DNA of 55,252 nt from WSXY01 sp038325105 (GTDB lineage Bacteria; Actinomycetota; Coriobacteriia; Anaerosomatales; Anaerosomataceae). The notes beneath the pieces were generated by a model that did not search any database, was not told where the DNA came from, and saw only the letters and a list, made by a program, of their open reading frames with translations. The position numbers and the translations under genes are program-made. Of the stretch, positions 1-7,701 are shown in pieces (the first letter of the stretch is position 1; every line of letters begins with the position of its first letter). The stretch lies in contig JBBQIR010000005.1 of NCBI GenBank assembly GCA_038325105.1, positions 1 through 55,252 of the forward strand, written 5' to 3'.

Positions 1-738
1 TACCTTGCCGCCCCGGGTCACGAGATACATCTCCTTGACCGACTTCGGCAACCGGCCCTCGAGTACCTTGAGCACCTCGGCGTCGAGGCCGGCGTCATCC
101 GCGAACAGCGTACCGATGCGCTTCGGCACGATGTCGACCTCTCGCATGCCAAGGATTCGCTCTGCTGCGGGGTTCGCGGTGGCCATGGAACCGTCGGGAC
201 CCACGGTGATGACACCCGAGGTGATCGATCGAAGGATCGACTGCGTGTAATCCTGGATGTTCACGAGCTGTATTGCCCGCTCCTCGAGTTTCCGGTACGC
301 ATCCTCCAGCTGGTGGCTGACCTGCCGCAAGTCCGCTGTCTTCGCTTCGGCAAGGTCCCGTAGCCATCCGAACAGGATTCCAACGGCGAGGTACATGACG
401 ATCTCGTAGAGGTTGTCGATGCCCGAACCAAGCAGCCCTCCAAGAGAGACTGTGGCGTGAAGGGCGTACAGCATCGCCGCCGCGACCGCCGTAATCAATC
501 CGCCGCGCCGCCCGAAGACGAAACCTGCGTACATGATCGGCAGGTAGTAGAGCTTCCGGTACAACAGGTGCATCGGCATCGCCTCGGGCGATGTGGTCGT
601 GAACAGATGCAAGAACGTTACCGCCGCCAGCAGCACGACGATGAGTGCTACATCTCGCGCCAGAGATCTCTCTGCGAGAGCGTTCGAAGACGCGAATCCG
701 TTTTCGCGTCGTTCCTCGATGAACTTGCCTCGTTTCAC
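1..738 (-). CDS. Membrane PAS sensor kinase, N-terminal part (cut by window edge)
   Basis: An open frame of 246 codons runs from a GTG at 738 to the window edge, so the C-terminus is missing. Hydrophobic segments at about residues 30-48, 63-98 and 108-126 form a membrane sensor. A charged coiled-coil linker (about 127-160) follows, then a PAS domain from about residue 164 of the type found in NtrB/AtoS-like kinases. The HisKA and ATPase domains would lie beyond position 1, so kinase activity is inferred from architecture. The GTG overlaps the rpoN stop by four bases (GTGA), so the two are translationally coupled. NtrB-type sensors commonly act through sigma-54-dependent response regulators, which fits the neighbour. 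A PAS-containing diguanylate cyclase or phosphatase is the main alternative. Confidence 0.8.
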   Translation of the reverse strand, partial: MKRGKFIEERRENGFASSNALAERSLARDVALIVVLLAAVTFLHLFTTTSPEAMPMHLLYRKLYYLPIMYAGFVFGRRGGLITAVAAAMLYALHATVSLGGLLGSGIDNLYEIVMYLAVGILFGWLRDLAEAKTADLRQVSHQLEDAYRKLEERAIQLVNIQDYTQSILRSITSGVITVGPDGSMATANPAAERILGMREVDIVPKRIGTLFADDAGLDAEVLKVLEGRLPKSVKEMYLVTRGGKV

Positions 739-2126
739 CGACGTTTCCTCGCCCAAGACGGTTCGATTCCGAGTTCTTCACGGTACTTGGCAACCGTACG
801 CCTCGCCACATCGACGCCCTCAGCTGCGAGGGCATCAGCCAGGCGCTGGTCCGAAAGAGGGTGAGCCGCGTCCTCGCGCTCGAGGAACTCGCGTATCTTC
901 CGCTTGACTGTCGTCGCGGCGACATCCAGACCCGACGATGTGCGGTACCCTCCTGAGAAGAAGTGCTTCAACTCGAACATACCATACGGAGTGGCCACGT
1001 ACTTGCCGGTGACGCCCCGGCTGACCGTGCTCAAATGAACCCCGATCTCGACAGCGACGTCCTCCAGGCGAAGGGGTCGAAGGTCACCCTTACCGTCCTC
1101 GAAGAAGTCGTGCTGCGTCTCTAAGATTATCTGCGCGATACGGCTTACCGTATCCCTGCGACGATCGACGTTGCGCATAAAGGACTCGGCCGCCCTGATC
1201 TTGTCCTTAAGGTAGCGCCGCGTTTCATCATCGACATTGGACTTCGATCGGAGCATGTTCCGGTACCGGGGACTGACCCGCAGCGTCGGGACCGCCTCGT
1301 TGTTCGGAATGATGAGCCAGTCGTCGTCGAACCGTCGAAGAGTGACATCCGGTACCACATATGCGGGCGACTGCCCGGGAGAGAATGCGCCTGCCGGGCG
1401 CGGGTTGAGTTGTCGAAGTACAAGGATGGCTTCGCGAACCTCATCCTCGGTGACATGCTCTGAGCGAGCGATCTTTCGATGGTGGTTTGCGGCAACCGCG
1501 TCAAGGTGCCGTTCGACAAGCGCGACCAAGAGCGGTTCGTCCACACCGAGGTACGCGGCCTGTATCAGAAGAGCCTCCCGAACGGTGCGAGCGCCGACTC
1601 CGGGCGGGTCGAGCTGCTGGACCACCTGGAGTGCCGCCTCGGCGGTCGTCTTGTCGACATTGGCGATCGTGGCCATCTCCGCACAATCGCCGACGAAGAG
1701 GCCATCGCCATCGAGCGTTCCAATGATCGCAAGCGCGGCGCGGCGTACCTCCTCCGAGATGTCCACCATGTTGAGCTGCTCGGTGAGGTAGTCGTCGAAG
1801 GTCTGGACGCCGCCGACGAATTCCTCGGAATTCACTTCTTCAGCATTGGGATCGCGCGGCGCAGCGGAGTCGAGGTTCTCGAGTTCGTCGTACTGGTCGA
1901 GCCACTCGTCCCACGAGCGTTCATCGTCCTCGCCGTCGACCGGATCGGCCTCGCGCTCCTCATCAACCTCGTCCTCTTCAAGTTCGAGGACGGGGTTCTC
2001 GAGCAACTCTGTCTCAACGAGCGCCTGTAGCTCGGCGACCGGCATGGCAAGGATGGTCAGGCCCTGATACACCTGAGGTGACAGAGTCACTTTCTGGCGG
2101 AGTTCAGGTCGCTGCGAGAGTTCCAT
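735..2126 (-). CDS. rpoN: RNA polymerase sigma-54 factor
   Basis: Sigma-54 directs RNA polymerase to -24/-12 promoters and needs an AAA+ activator to open them. The 463-residue protein has the N-terminal activator-interacting region (QKVTLSPQVYQGL), an acidic linker, the core-binding domain, the helix-turn-helix (LSTVSRGVTGKYVATPYG) and the RpoN box ARRTVAKYR near the C-terminus. I chose the ATG at 2126 because a GGAGGT lies five bases upstream of it; in-frame GTG 2144 and ATG 2138 would add six or four residues but lack good spacing. Sigma-54 is rare in high-GC Gram-positives. It is followed by the coupled PAS sensor gene. Confidence 0.95.
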   Translation of the reverse strand: MELSQRPELRQKVTLSPQVYQGLTILAMPVAELQALVETELLENPVLELEEDEVDEEREADPVDGEDDERSWDEWLDQYDELENLDSAAPRDPNAEEVNSEEFVGGVQTFDDYLTEQLNMVDISEEVRRAALAIIGTLDGDGLFVGDCAEMATIANVDKTTAEAALQVVQQLDPPGVGARTVREALLIQAAYLGVDEPLLVALVERHLDAVAANHHRKIARSEHVTEDEVREAILVLRQLNPRPAGAFSPGQSPAYVVPDVTLRRFDDDWLIIPNNEAVPTLRVSPRYRNMLRSKSNVDDETRRYLKDKIRAAESFMRNVDRRRDTVSRIAQIILETQHDFFEDGKGDLRPLRLEDVAVEIGVHLSTVSRGVTGKYVATPYGMFELKHFFSGGYRTSSGLDVAATTVKRKIREFLEREDAAHPLSDQRLADALAAEGVDVARRTVAKYREELGIEPSWARKRR

Positions 2127-2230
2127 CAGAACCTCCATGTGCACGACCTCGCGAACCTGAAAAATCGGGCCGCAAGCAAACCTTATACCACAACGTATAT
2201 TCCCACCTCAGCGCGAGATAGACCAGGACG

Positions 2231-3220
2231 CTAGTTCGCAGGCGGCAACGCGACTATTGAACGAGATGGCATCTGCGAGACCATGATGGCGGCCAGTACG
2301 AGCACTCCGCCGAGCATCTGCGTGACCGTAAGACTCTCGGCAAAGAGCACCCATGCGACCACTGCCGCAAGAACGGGCTCAAGCGTTGAAGTGACTGAGG
2401 CCTCCGTTGCCCGCAAGTGACGCAGCGCCTTAAGAAACGCGCCAAACGGCACAACGGTGCCGATGAAGGCGATGAACGTCACTGCAGCGAAGGTACGCCC
2501 GTCCCCGAGGGTCTCGAAGACAGGCGCCGGCCCACCGAGCACGATCCACCAGAAGAGCGTCGCCGCACCGAGTCCGTATGTGAGCAGCGTCCACGATGAG
2601 TACCGATGTGCCGCCCACCGGCCCATGAGCGTGTAACCCGCGAAGAACACCGCAGACGACAACCCCCAGAAGAGTCCGGCCGGCGACACCTGCAGACCGC
2701 TGCCGCCAAGTGCACCCACAACGAGCGCGCAGCCCGTCACCGAGAGCGTCACAGACACCGGCAGCGACCAGGTGAACGTATCACGGAGCACGGTGACCGA
2801 AACGATGAGCACGAGGATCGGCGCGAGGTACTCGAGCAGTATGGCGGTCGCCACGCTCGTCAGCGAAATCGTCTTGAAGTACGTGAAATGGACCAGCGCC
2901 AGACCGGCTATGCCGAAGAACGCGAGAAACGGCAGATCCCTCGCCCGCACTTTCAACGCACCGCGCCGGACGGTTACCACGTACAAGAAGAGCATGACGA
3001 ATGCGAGTAGCGCCCGTGAAGCGGACAGCATGACGGGATCGATCGCTATCCCCAGAGGCGGAATCGGCCACTGGGCCGTGCGGCCGTCGAGTGGCGTGAA
3101 GAGCCACTTCGCGGCCAACCCTCCCGACGCCCAGCAGGTGGCGGCGAGTGTAGCGAGTCCGAATCCCATGAGTCGCTCACGCCGATCACCGATATGGCGA
3201 ACATCGACGTTCGCTCGCAT
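2231..3220 (-). CDS. EamA/DMT-family transporter
   Basis: A 329-residue polytopic membrane protein with about ten hydrophobic segments arranged as two EamA repeats, as in drug/metabolite exporters of the RhaT/YdcZ type. The substrate cannot be told from sequence. It begins two bases after the stop of the upstream CDF transporter gene, so the two are probably cotranscribed. No clear Shine-Dalgarno precedes ATG 3220; an in-frame ATG at about 3169 (MGFGLATLAATC) sits right before the first membrane helix and could be the true start. Confidence 0.85.
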   Translation of the reverse strand: MRANVDVRHIGDRRERLMGFGLATLAATCWASGGLAAKWLFTPLDGRTAQWPIPPLGIAIDPVMLSASRALLAFVMLFLYVVTVRRGALKVRARDLPFLAFFGIAGLALVHFTYFKTISLTSVATAILLEYLAPILVLIVSVTVLRDTFTWSLPVSVTLSVTGCALVVGALGGSGLQVSPAGLFWGLSSAVFFAGYTLMGRWAAHRYSSWTLLTYGLGAATLFWWIVLGGPAPVFETLGDGRTFAAVTFIAFIGTVVPFGAFLKALRHLRATEASVTSTLEPVLAAVVAWVLFAESLTVTQMLGGVLVLAAIMVSQMPSRSIVALPPAN

Positions 3221-3222
3221 GT

Positions 3223-4164
3223 TCAGATCAGACCCTCTTCATGCTGCTTGGCGGTCTTGTCACGCTGATACGCGTCAAAGGGCTCGAGGTGCGCGATGAC
3301 GTCAGCAACCTCACTGATTTCGTCACAAATCGCCTTCTCGACACGCTCGGCGGTCGCATGCCCCGCGGCCACGGTCACTGTGGGGTCGACTTGGATGTGC
3401 AGGTCCACAAAAACCTCAGATGCGGGGCCACGCGTCCTGACGTCGTGCACACCAAGTACGCCCTCGACTCTCAGGGCAACTTCCCTGATGGCCGAGGGCG
3501 CGATTCGCGCCTGGTCGGCGAGTGTGTCGTTCGCCGACTTGAAGACGCTCCACGCGGCGGCCACGATGAACCCTGCAACAACAAGCCCGATGAGCGGGTC
3601 GGCTATCGGGAATCCAAGCTTGACGGCGATGAGTCCGATGATGACTCCGACACTTACGAGAATGTCACTGCCTGTGTGGTTCGCGTCTGCGAGGAGGATC
3701 TCGCTGCGCAGACGCGTGCCTACTTTCCGCTCATAGCGGGTCACAAAAACGTTGACTGCGAGCGTCGTGAACATGATGCCGAATGACAGTGCGTCGACCC
3801 GGGGCGGCGTGCCGGGATTCATGAGCCGTTCGATCGCAGAACTCCCTACGCGCCAAGCGGCAATCATGAGCATGGCGCCGATGACTGCGGATGCGAAGGT
3901 CTCGTACTTGGAATGTCCGTAGGGATGATCTCCATCTGCCGGTCGCGATGCGATCGCCATACCCAGCAGCCCGATTACATTCGACGTTCCGTCGAACATC
4001 GAGTGGAACCCATCGGCCGTCATGGCGACCGAGTCGGTGATAAGCCCGTATCCAAGCTTCGCGAATGCCACGGCCAGGTTCAGACCAAGGATAATCCACA
4101 GCACTCGCCTGACTGCATCCGCGCGCGATCCTTCGGGTCCGACCACTTGTTTCTTGTATCCCAT
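3223..4164 (-). CDS. Cation diffusion facilitator (CDF) transporter, zinc-type site
   Basis: Divalent-metal/proton antiporter, 313 residues: about six membrane helices followed by a cytoplasmic ferredoxin-like domain. Helix 2 carries HSMFD and helix 5 HTGSD, i.e. HxxxD on both helices, the pattern of zinc-selective members rather than the DxxxD plus HxxxD of FieF-type iron/zinc pumps. The start at ATG 4164 (MGYKKQ) follows AGGGAT at suitable spacing; the frame is open to 4221, but ATG 4191 would lie inside the operator palindrome and has its purine run only one base away. The palindrome at 4190-4206 lies upstream, so expression is probably controlled by the divergent repressor. Confidence 0.88.
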   Translation of the reverse strand: MGYKKQVVGPEGSRADAVRRVLWIILGLNLAVAFAKLGYGLITDSVAMTADGFHSMFDGTSNVIGLLGMAIASRPADGDHPYGHSKYETFASAVIGAMLMIAAWRVGSSAIERLMNPGTPPRVDALSFGIMFTTLAVNVFVTRYERKVGTRLRSEILLADANHTGSDILVSVGVIIGLIAVKLGFPIADPLIGLVVAGFIVAAAWSVFKSANDTLADQARIAPSAIREVALRVEGVLGVHDVRTRGPASEVFVDLHIQVDPTVTVAAGHATAERVEKAICDEISEVADVIAHLEPFDAYQRDKTAKQHEEGLI

Positions 4165-4179
4165 CGGATCCCTATCTGT

Positions 4180-4216
4180 TTGCTCGCGCATACCCCTAGG
4201 GGGTATAGTCGGCCAA
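4180..4216. promoter_or_regulatory. Operator palindrome inside divergent CDF / CsoR-like promoters
   Basis: ATACCCC (4190-4196), three bases, GGGGTAT (4200-4206): a perfect 7-bp inverted repeat of the G-tract type bound by the CsoR family. On the plus strand it lies between TTGCTC (4180-4185) and TATAGT (4204-4209), spacing 18, ahead of the repressor gene. On the minus strand it lies between TTGGCC (4216-4211) and TATGCG (4192-4187), spacing 18, ahead of the CDF gene. Its arms match the palindrome at 5555-5570 base for base. Binding is inferred. Confidence 0.8.
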
Positions 4217-4262
4217 AACATAATTGTACGTCATCATCACCTGCGAACAAGGGAGCGCTCCT

Positions 4263-4565
4263 ATGAACACGCTTTCCGAGACCGACGCGATCGGCAACGA
4301 GGAAGAGCGGCGGCGCATCGTCAACCGGCTCAAGAGACTCGAAGGCCAGATTAGAGGCCTTCAGACGATGATCGAGTCGGGAAAGGACTGCGAGGCGGTG
4401 CTCACTCAGATCATGGCCGCGAAATCCGCCCTTAACCAGGTCGGCCTTCACATCATCGGCTACTCCATGAAGACGTGTCTCATGGAAGAGGGAGACAAGT
4501 CGAGGGACGAGCTCATCGATGAGGCGATCAAGGTGTTCCTGAAGTACTCCAGTTGCGTGCAGTAG
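4263..4565 (+). CDS. CsoR/CstR-family (DUF156) repressor with Cys-Ser-Cys sensor site
   Basis: A 100-residue all-helical tetrameric repressor with the family motif RLKRLEGQIRG near the N-terminus. The ligand positions are Cys43 and Cys72, 29 residues apart as in CsoR and CstR, but the copper-ligand His expected four residues before the second Cys is Ser68. That C-x-C signature is the one described for CstR, the persulfide sensor of staphylococci, whose KDC...TQI segment is also very similar here. I therefore favour a reactive-sulfur sensor over a copper sensor. ATG 4263 follows GGGAG by seven bases. The gene has a palindrome in its own promoter (autoregulation) and converges on the DUF302 gene. 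Confidence 0.88.
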   Translation: MNTLSETDAIGNEEERRRIVNRLKRLEGQIRGLQTMIESGKDCEAVLTQIMAAKSALNQVGLHIIGYSMKTCLMEEGDKSRDELIDEAIKVFLKYSSCVQ

Positions 4566-4570
4566 CCTCG

Positions 4571-4945
4571 CTACGACGTCGCTTCATCCACGAGTCCGAC
4601 GACCTGCTTTTCGACCACTTGAACGCGAACCGACCCGTCCTCGGTTCCAAACATGTCATAGAGGACAGCCGAACGTATCGCCGAGACGTACACGACCTCA
4701 CCCTCCACGTACACGTGTAACCGGCACTGCAGTGATGAGGCGTCGCCCTCCGGGGTAGCGGAGTGAATCACGGTCGAGAGCTCGTAGATTCTCAGGGGCT
4801 GTATCGAAAACCCTTTCGAGGCGAGGGTAGCCTGCAAGTCATGTGCTCTGTCAACGACGAAGCCGTACGAGCGTATGCAACGCTCGACGGCTTCGACTGT
4901 CTCTTCGAACTTCCTATGGCATACACGCTTGTACGTGAAATCCAT
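4571..4945 (-). CDS. DUF302-family protein
   Basis: A 124-residue soluble protein with the DUF302 (TT1751-like) pattern: an N-terminal amphipathic helix with FEETVEAVERCI, a Gly-Phe step, a KGFSIQPLRIYEL segment and a strand with Cys-Arg. The function of the family is unknown. It is last in the trxA-fmdB-DUF302 run of genes reading from the operator-containing promoter at 5552-5579, with 48 bases to the zinc-ribbon gene, so it is probably a member of the same regulon. Confidence 0.75.
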   Translation of the reverse strand: MDFTYKRVCHRKFEETVEAVERCIRSYGFVVDRAHDLQATLASKGFSIQPLRIYELSTVIHSATPEGDASSLQCRLHVYVEGEVVYVSAIRSAVLYDMFGTEDGSVRVQVVEKQVVGLVDEATS

Positions 4946-4993
4946 GTGCCACCGTTCCGTGGCGGGTGCGGCCTCACGGGCCGGGTTTCACGC

Positions 4994-5188
4994 TCACCCG
5001 AATCCTCCCGTGGGAGCGCATCCCACTGCGTCCGTTCTGACCTTCGTGAAGAACCCGCCGCCCACTCCCGCGGTGACCCGATTCGAACCACACACGGGGC
5101 ACACCTTGTCAGCGTCTGTAAGAAACCGAGTGATGAAACGTTCGAACCGGTGACCACAGTCCTTGCAGCTAAGATCGTACGTCGGCAT
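4994..5188 (-). CDS. FmdB-family small zinc-ribbon protein
   Basis: A 64-residue protein beginning MPTYDLSCKDCG, the hallmark start of FmdB-type regulatory zinc ribbons, with a second pair CPVCG about 24 residues later; the two CxxC knuckles should hold one zinc. The tail is Gly-rich with one more Cys. The role of the family is uncertain. An in-frame ATG at 5242 would extend the gene into trxA, so 5188, seven bases beyond the trxA stop, is preferred. It sits in the trxA operon. Confidence 0.85.
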   Translation of the reverse strand: MPTYDLSCKDCGHRFERFITRFLTDADKVCPVCGSNRVTAGVGGGFFTKVRTDAVGCAPTGGFG

Positions 5189-5195
5189 TTCCGGA

Positions 5196-5519
5196 TCACA
5201 CCAGTCCGAAAGCCCTGCCGAGGTCATCTGCACCACGTGCACCTACGACCTGCGTAACAAGACTACCACTCTCGAAGAGTGCGATGGTCGGTATGCTCAT
5301 AATCCCGTAGCGCATGGCGACTTCCGGGCTTTCATCGACGTTGACCTTCACATAACGAACCGCGTCGCCGGTCTTTCCGGCGAGCTTCTCGAGCTCCGGA
5401 GCGACCATCTTGCACGGTCCGCACCAGGGAGCCCAGAAGTCGACGACCACTTTGTCGGTGACATCAAGAACCTCAGCCTGGAACTCAGACTCGGATATCT
5501 CCTTCACACGCTCGCTCAT
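5196..5519 (-). CDS. trxA: Thioredoxin
   Basis: A 107-residue cytosolic thioredoxin with the canonical active site WCGPC (Cys33, Cys36), the cis-Pro loop SIPT and no signal peptide. It reduces protein disulfides and can also clear persulfides. ATG 5519 follows AAGGAG by six bases. It is the first gene after a near-consensus promoter whose spacer is filled by the G-tract palindrome at 5555-5570, so it is the best candidate target of the CstR-like repressor. FmdB and DUF302 genes follow directly. Confidence 0.96.
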   Translation of the reverse strand: MSERVKEISESEFQAEVLDVTDKVVVDFWAPWCGPCKMVAPELEKLAGKTGDAVRYVKVNVDESPEVAMRYGIMSIPTIALFESGSLVTQVVGARGADDLGRAFGLV

Positions 5520-5551
5520 CGTTCGCTCCTTCGGTCGGATTGTCTGCTGCT

Positions 5552-5579
5552 AGTATACCCCCTGGGGTATGTCTGTCAA
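5552..5579 (-). promoter_or_regulatory. trxA promoter with embedded CsoR/CstR-type operator
   Basis: On the minus strand TTGACA (5579-5574), 16 bases, TATACT (5557-5552): close to a perfect vegetative promoter. The palindrome ATACCCC (5555-5561), CT, GGGGTAT (5564-5570) fills the spacer and overlaps the -10 box by three bases, the same geometry as at 4190-4206. A repressor bound here would block polymerase directly. The transcript would start around 5545, 25 bases before the trxA ATG. Confidence 0.82.
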
Positions 5580-5647
5580 CTGCGGTGTGGCTCTCTCTGC
5601 GTCGAAACGGTATTGTCGTCGTGGCTTCCTTGCTGAAGGGATTGTTC

Positions 5648-6874
5648 GTGGCGGATTGGATCCTGCTCTTGATCGGCGTCGTTATCATCGGCGCCTCGGT
5701 TCCCTACGCCATGGCGGTTCCCCAACGGTGGCTTCCGGTGCCTGTAGTATCTGGACTGTCCGGTGTTGCTGTGGCTGTGTGGAGCACCGGCAATCTGATA
5801 CCAGGGTGGCAAACCGGACTCTCGGTCATGGCCGTCGTTCTGGTCGGGGCTGGCCTTTCGGCGGGATACTGGCTCGCATCGGCCTCACTCCCCCTCACGG
5901 TGCATCTGGGTGCCGACGCCCGGGCGAACCAGCCGAGCGTACGCGCGACCGCGACCAACACGGTCATCGTTCTCTCATTCGCCGATCCCGAGCGGTACCG
6001 CATCAGCCGGGCGGCATCTCACATCCGACAGTTACTTGACAGCGATGCGCTTACGATTCCAACGAGTGCGCTGCCCTTCGTCTTCCTGTCCGAACGGGCA
6101 CGCTACCGGGCGATCGGTGACTACCTACCGGCCCGCGCGTCGGCGCTCGCAATCACCGAGCAGTTGGAGCGACTTCTTGCCACGTCGAGGTTCGACGGCG
6201 TTCTTGTCGCTTTCAGCGACGGATCGCCAACGCTCCGTCAGAGCGTTGATGCAGCTCGCCAGGCCGGTGCGCAGACAATCGTGGTGGTGACGCTCGGCCC
6301 GGACGGCTCACTTCCCGCACGAGAAGTGATACGCGAACTCGAATCCGTCGCCGAGCCCAAGTCCCCGTACCCGATTGTGACGTTTGCGCCGAGTATCTGG
6401 TACTCGGAGGAACTCGCCAGCAGGCTAGTCGCACGGATACTTGAAACAACGCGCGGCGTTCTTCCCGGAGAGGTGGGCGTCGCGCTTATCGGTGCGGGGC
6501 AACCGTCGGCATGGGAGGAATTCGACCACGGTTGGAGGGAGCGGGAGAACTACTTCAACCAACGTGTACGCCTTTTGCTCACCGAACACGGAATACAGGC
6601 GCAGAACGTTCGGGCCGCCTGGCTCGAATGGCAGTCGCCCGATGTGACGGAAGCGGTCCGCCATCTCGCCGCACTCGGCTGCACCCGTATTGTGATTGCA
6701 CCTTCAACAATCCCCTGCGTGGCACTGGCAACCGCGCTCGACTTGGAGCACATGGTTTCTTCGGCACGCGTGGCTGATACCGTGCGCACAGTCACGCTAC
6801 CGCCCTGGGGAGACGATCCGGCGTTTGCGGCAGCGGCCGCAGGGGCGATTCTGCGCACAACGAAGCCCGAGTAA
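5648..6874 (+). CDS. Membrane-anchored ferrochelatase-like protein
   Basis: About 408 residues: three hydrophobic segments within the first ~100 residues, then an alpha/beta domain that follows the two-lobed layout of class I ferrochelatases, including the late EWQSPD...AVRHLAALG...IVIAPS segment. The metal-binding His that family members carry in an AHS-like motif is replaced here (FAPSIWYSEE), so chelatase activity is doubtful. GTG 5648 is chosen because GAAGGGA lies six bases upstream; the frame is open from 5540, but earlier starts would overlap the operator. It is divergent from trxA and may share its control region. I do not recognise a named family; binding of a tetrapyrrole is only a guess. 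Confidence 0.68.
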   Translation: MADWILLLIGVVIIGASVPYAMAVPQRWLPVPVVSGLSGVAVAVWSTGNLIPGWQTGLSVMAVVLVGAGLSAGYWLASASLPLTVHLGADARANQPSVRATATNTVIVLSFADPERYRISRAASHIRQLLDSDALTIPTSALPFVFLSERARYRAIGDYLPARASALAITEQLERLLATSRFDGVLVAFSDGSPTLRQSVDAARQAGAQTIVVVTLGPDGSLPAREVIRELESVAEPKSPYPIVTFAPSIWYSEELASRLVARILETTRGVLPGEVGVALIGAGQPSAWEEFDHGWRERENYFNQRVRLLLTEHGIQAQNVRAAWLEWQSPDVTEAVRHLAALGCTRIVIAPSTIPCVALATALDLEHMVSSARVADTVRTVTLPPWGDDPAFAAAAAGAILRTTKPE

Positions 6875-6896
6875 GCCGGGTCGGTGAAGCGCAGGG

Positions 6897-7613
6897 CTAC
6901 TTGGTTGCCTTACAGCGCTCCCAGTTCCACGACTGGAGCCGACGGATCTGCGGGTAGCGGAATGCGTAGCGAAGGGCAACGGAGAGTCCGCCTCGCGACG
7001 CTTCTGCGCGCGTTTCAAGATTGTTGATGCTCGTTCTGAGGTCGTCGGCGGTCGTTCCGCGGTAGACCGTATAGCCGTTGCCGATCGCCTTCAGAACATG
7101 CGCGTCCGATCCGCCGGTCGCAGCGATTCCCTGCCCGCCGGCGAACGCCTTCGCGGCGAGCTTGTTGGCGTAGATGAGATACGGCGACGAGTTGTAGACC
7201 TCGAGGGCATGGAACGCGACATCGTAGATCGCCTGGCCGACGCTCTCCAGACCGAACGGTCCGAACGCACGGTTGGCAAACGGGTGAGCGATGATTGCAA
7301 CCCCACCCTGCTCGTTGATGCGGGAGACCGTCTCGGCAGCCGAGAGATTCGGGGGAATCGCTTCCTCCAGCCAGAGCCCGATGATGTGACCGGACTTCGA
7401 AGATATCTCCTCGCCAATGATGACCTCGAAGTCGTACATATCGCTCAGCGAGCGCGCAAAGAGAGCGCCCTCGATGGTGTTGTGGTCCGTGATTGCAATC
7501 GCTCGGAGATCGGTACGGTGTGCCACGTACTCCATGATCTCAGGAATCTTCGCCAGCCCGTCGCTGTGATTCGAGTGTATGTGAAGGTCGGCTTTGCTCC
7601 AGACCTCGTTCAC
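6897..7613 (-). CDS. PHP-domain metal-dependent phosphoesterase
   Basis: A 238-residue PHP protein with the metal-binding motifs DLHIHSNHSDG near the N-terminus, ITDHNT, an internal IAHPF and a late GGSDAH, as in single-domain PHP phosphatases such as YciV/TrpH-like enzymes that hydrolyse nucleotide 3',5'-bisphosphates. The actual substrate is unknown. The start is a GTG at 7613 preceded by AGGGGG. It converges on the ferrochelatase-like gene with 22 bases between the stops, and lies 88 bases after the cyclic-nucleotide-binding gene on the same strand. Confidence 0.88.
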   Translation of the reverse strand: MNEVWSKADLHIHSNHSDGLAKIPEIMEYVAHRTDLRAIAITDHNTIEGALFARSLSDMYDFEVIIGEEISSKSGHIIGLWLEEAIPPNLSAAETVSRINEQGGVAIIAHPFANRAFGPFGLESVGQAIYDVAFHALEVYNSSPYLIYANKLAAKAFAGGQGIAATGGSDAHVLKAIGNGYTVYRGTTADDLRTSINNLETRAEASRGGLSVALRYAFRYPQIRRLQSWNWERCKATK

Positions 7614-7701
7614 GTGATACCCCCTGGTTCTCTGTTAGACCTCGCCGGTTATGAGCAAGTTCCGTACCGACGATGACTTCAAACATACCATGTATATCGG
7701 C

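Noticed and set aside
4263..4565. Calling this regulator CsoR (copper)
   Set aside because: Copper sensors need Cys-His-Cys; the His position is Ser68, and no copper ATPase or chaperone gene is beside it.
5648..6874. Calling this gene hemH
   Set aside because: The metal-binding His motif is missing and the protein has an extra membrane anchor, so a catalytic ferrochelatase is not supported.
7614..7632. ATACCCCCTGG before the PHP gene resembling the CsoR/CstR operator
   Set aside because: Only the left arm matches; the right arm is GTTCTC. On the minus strand the G-run simply serves as the Shine-Dalgarno of the GTG at 7613.
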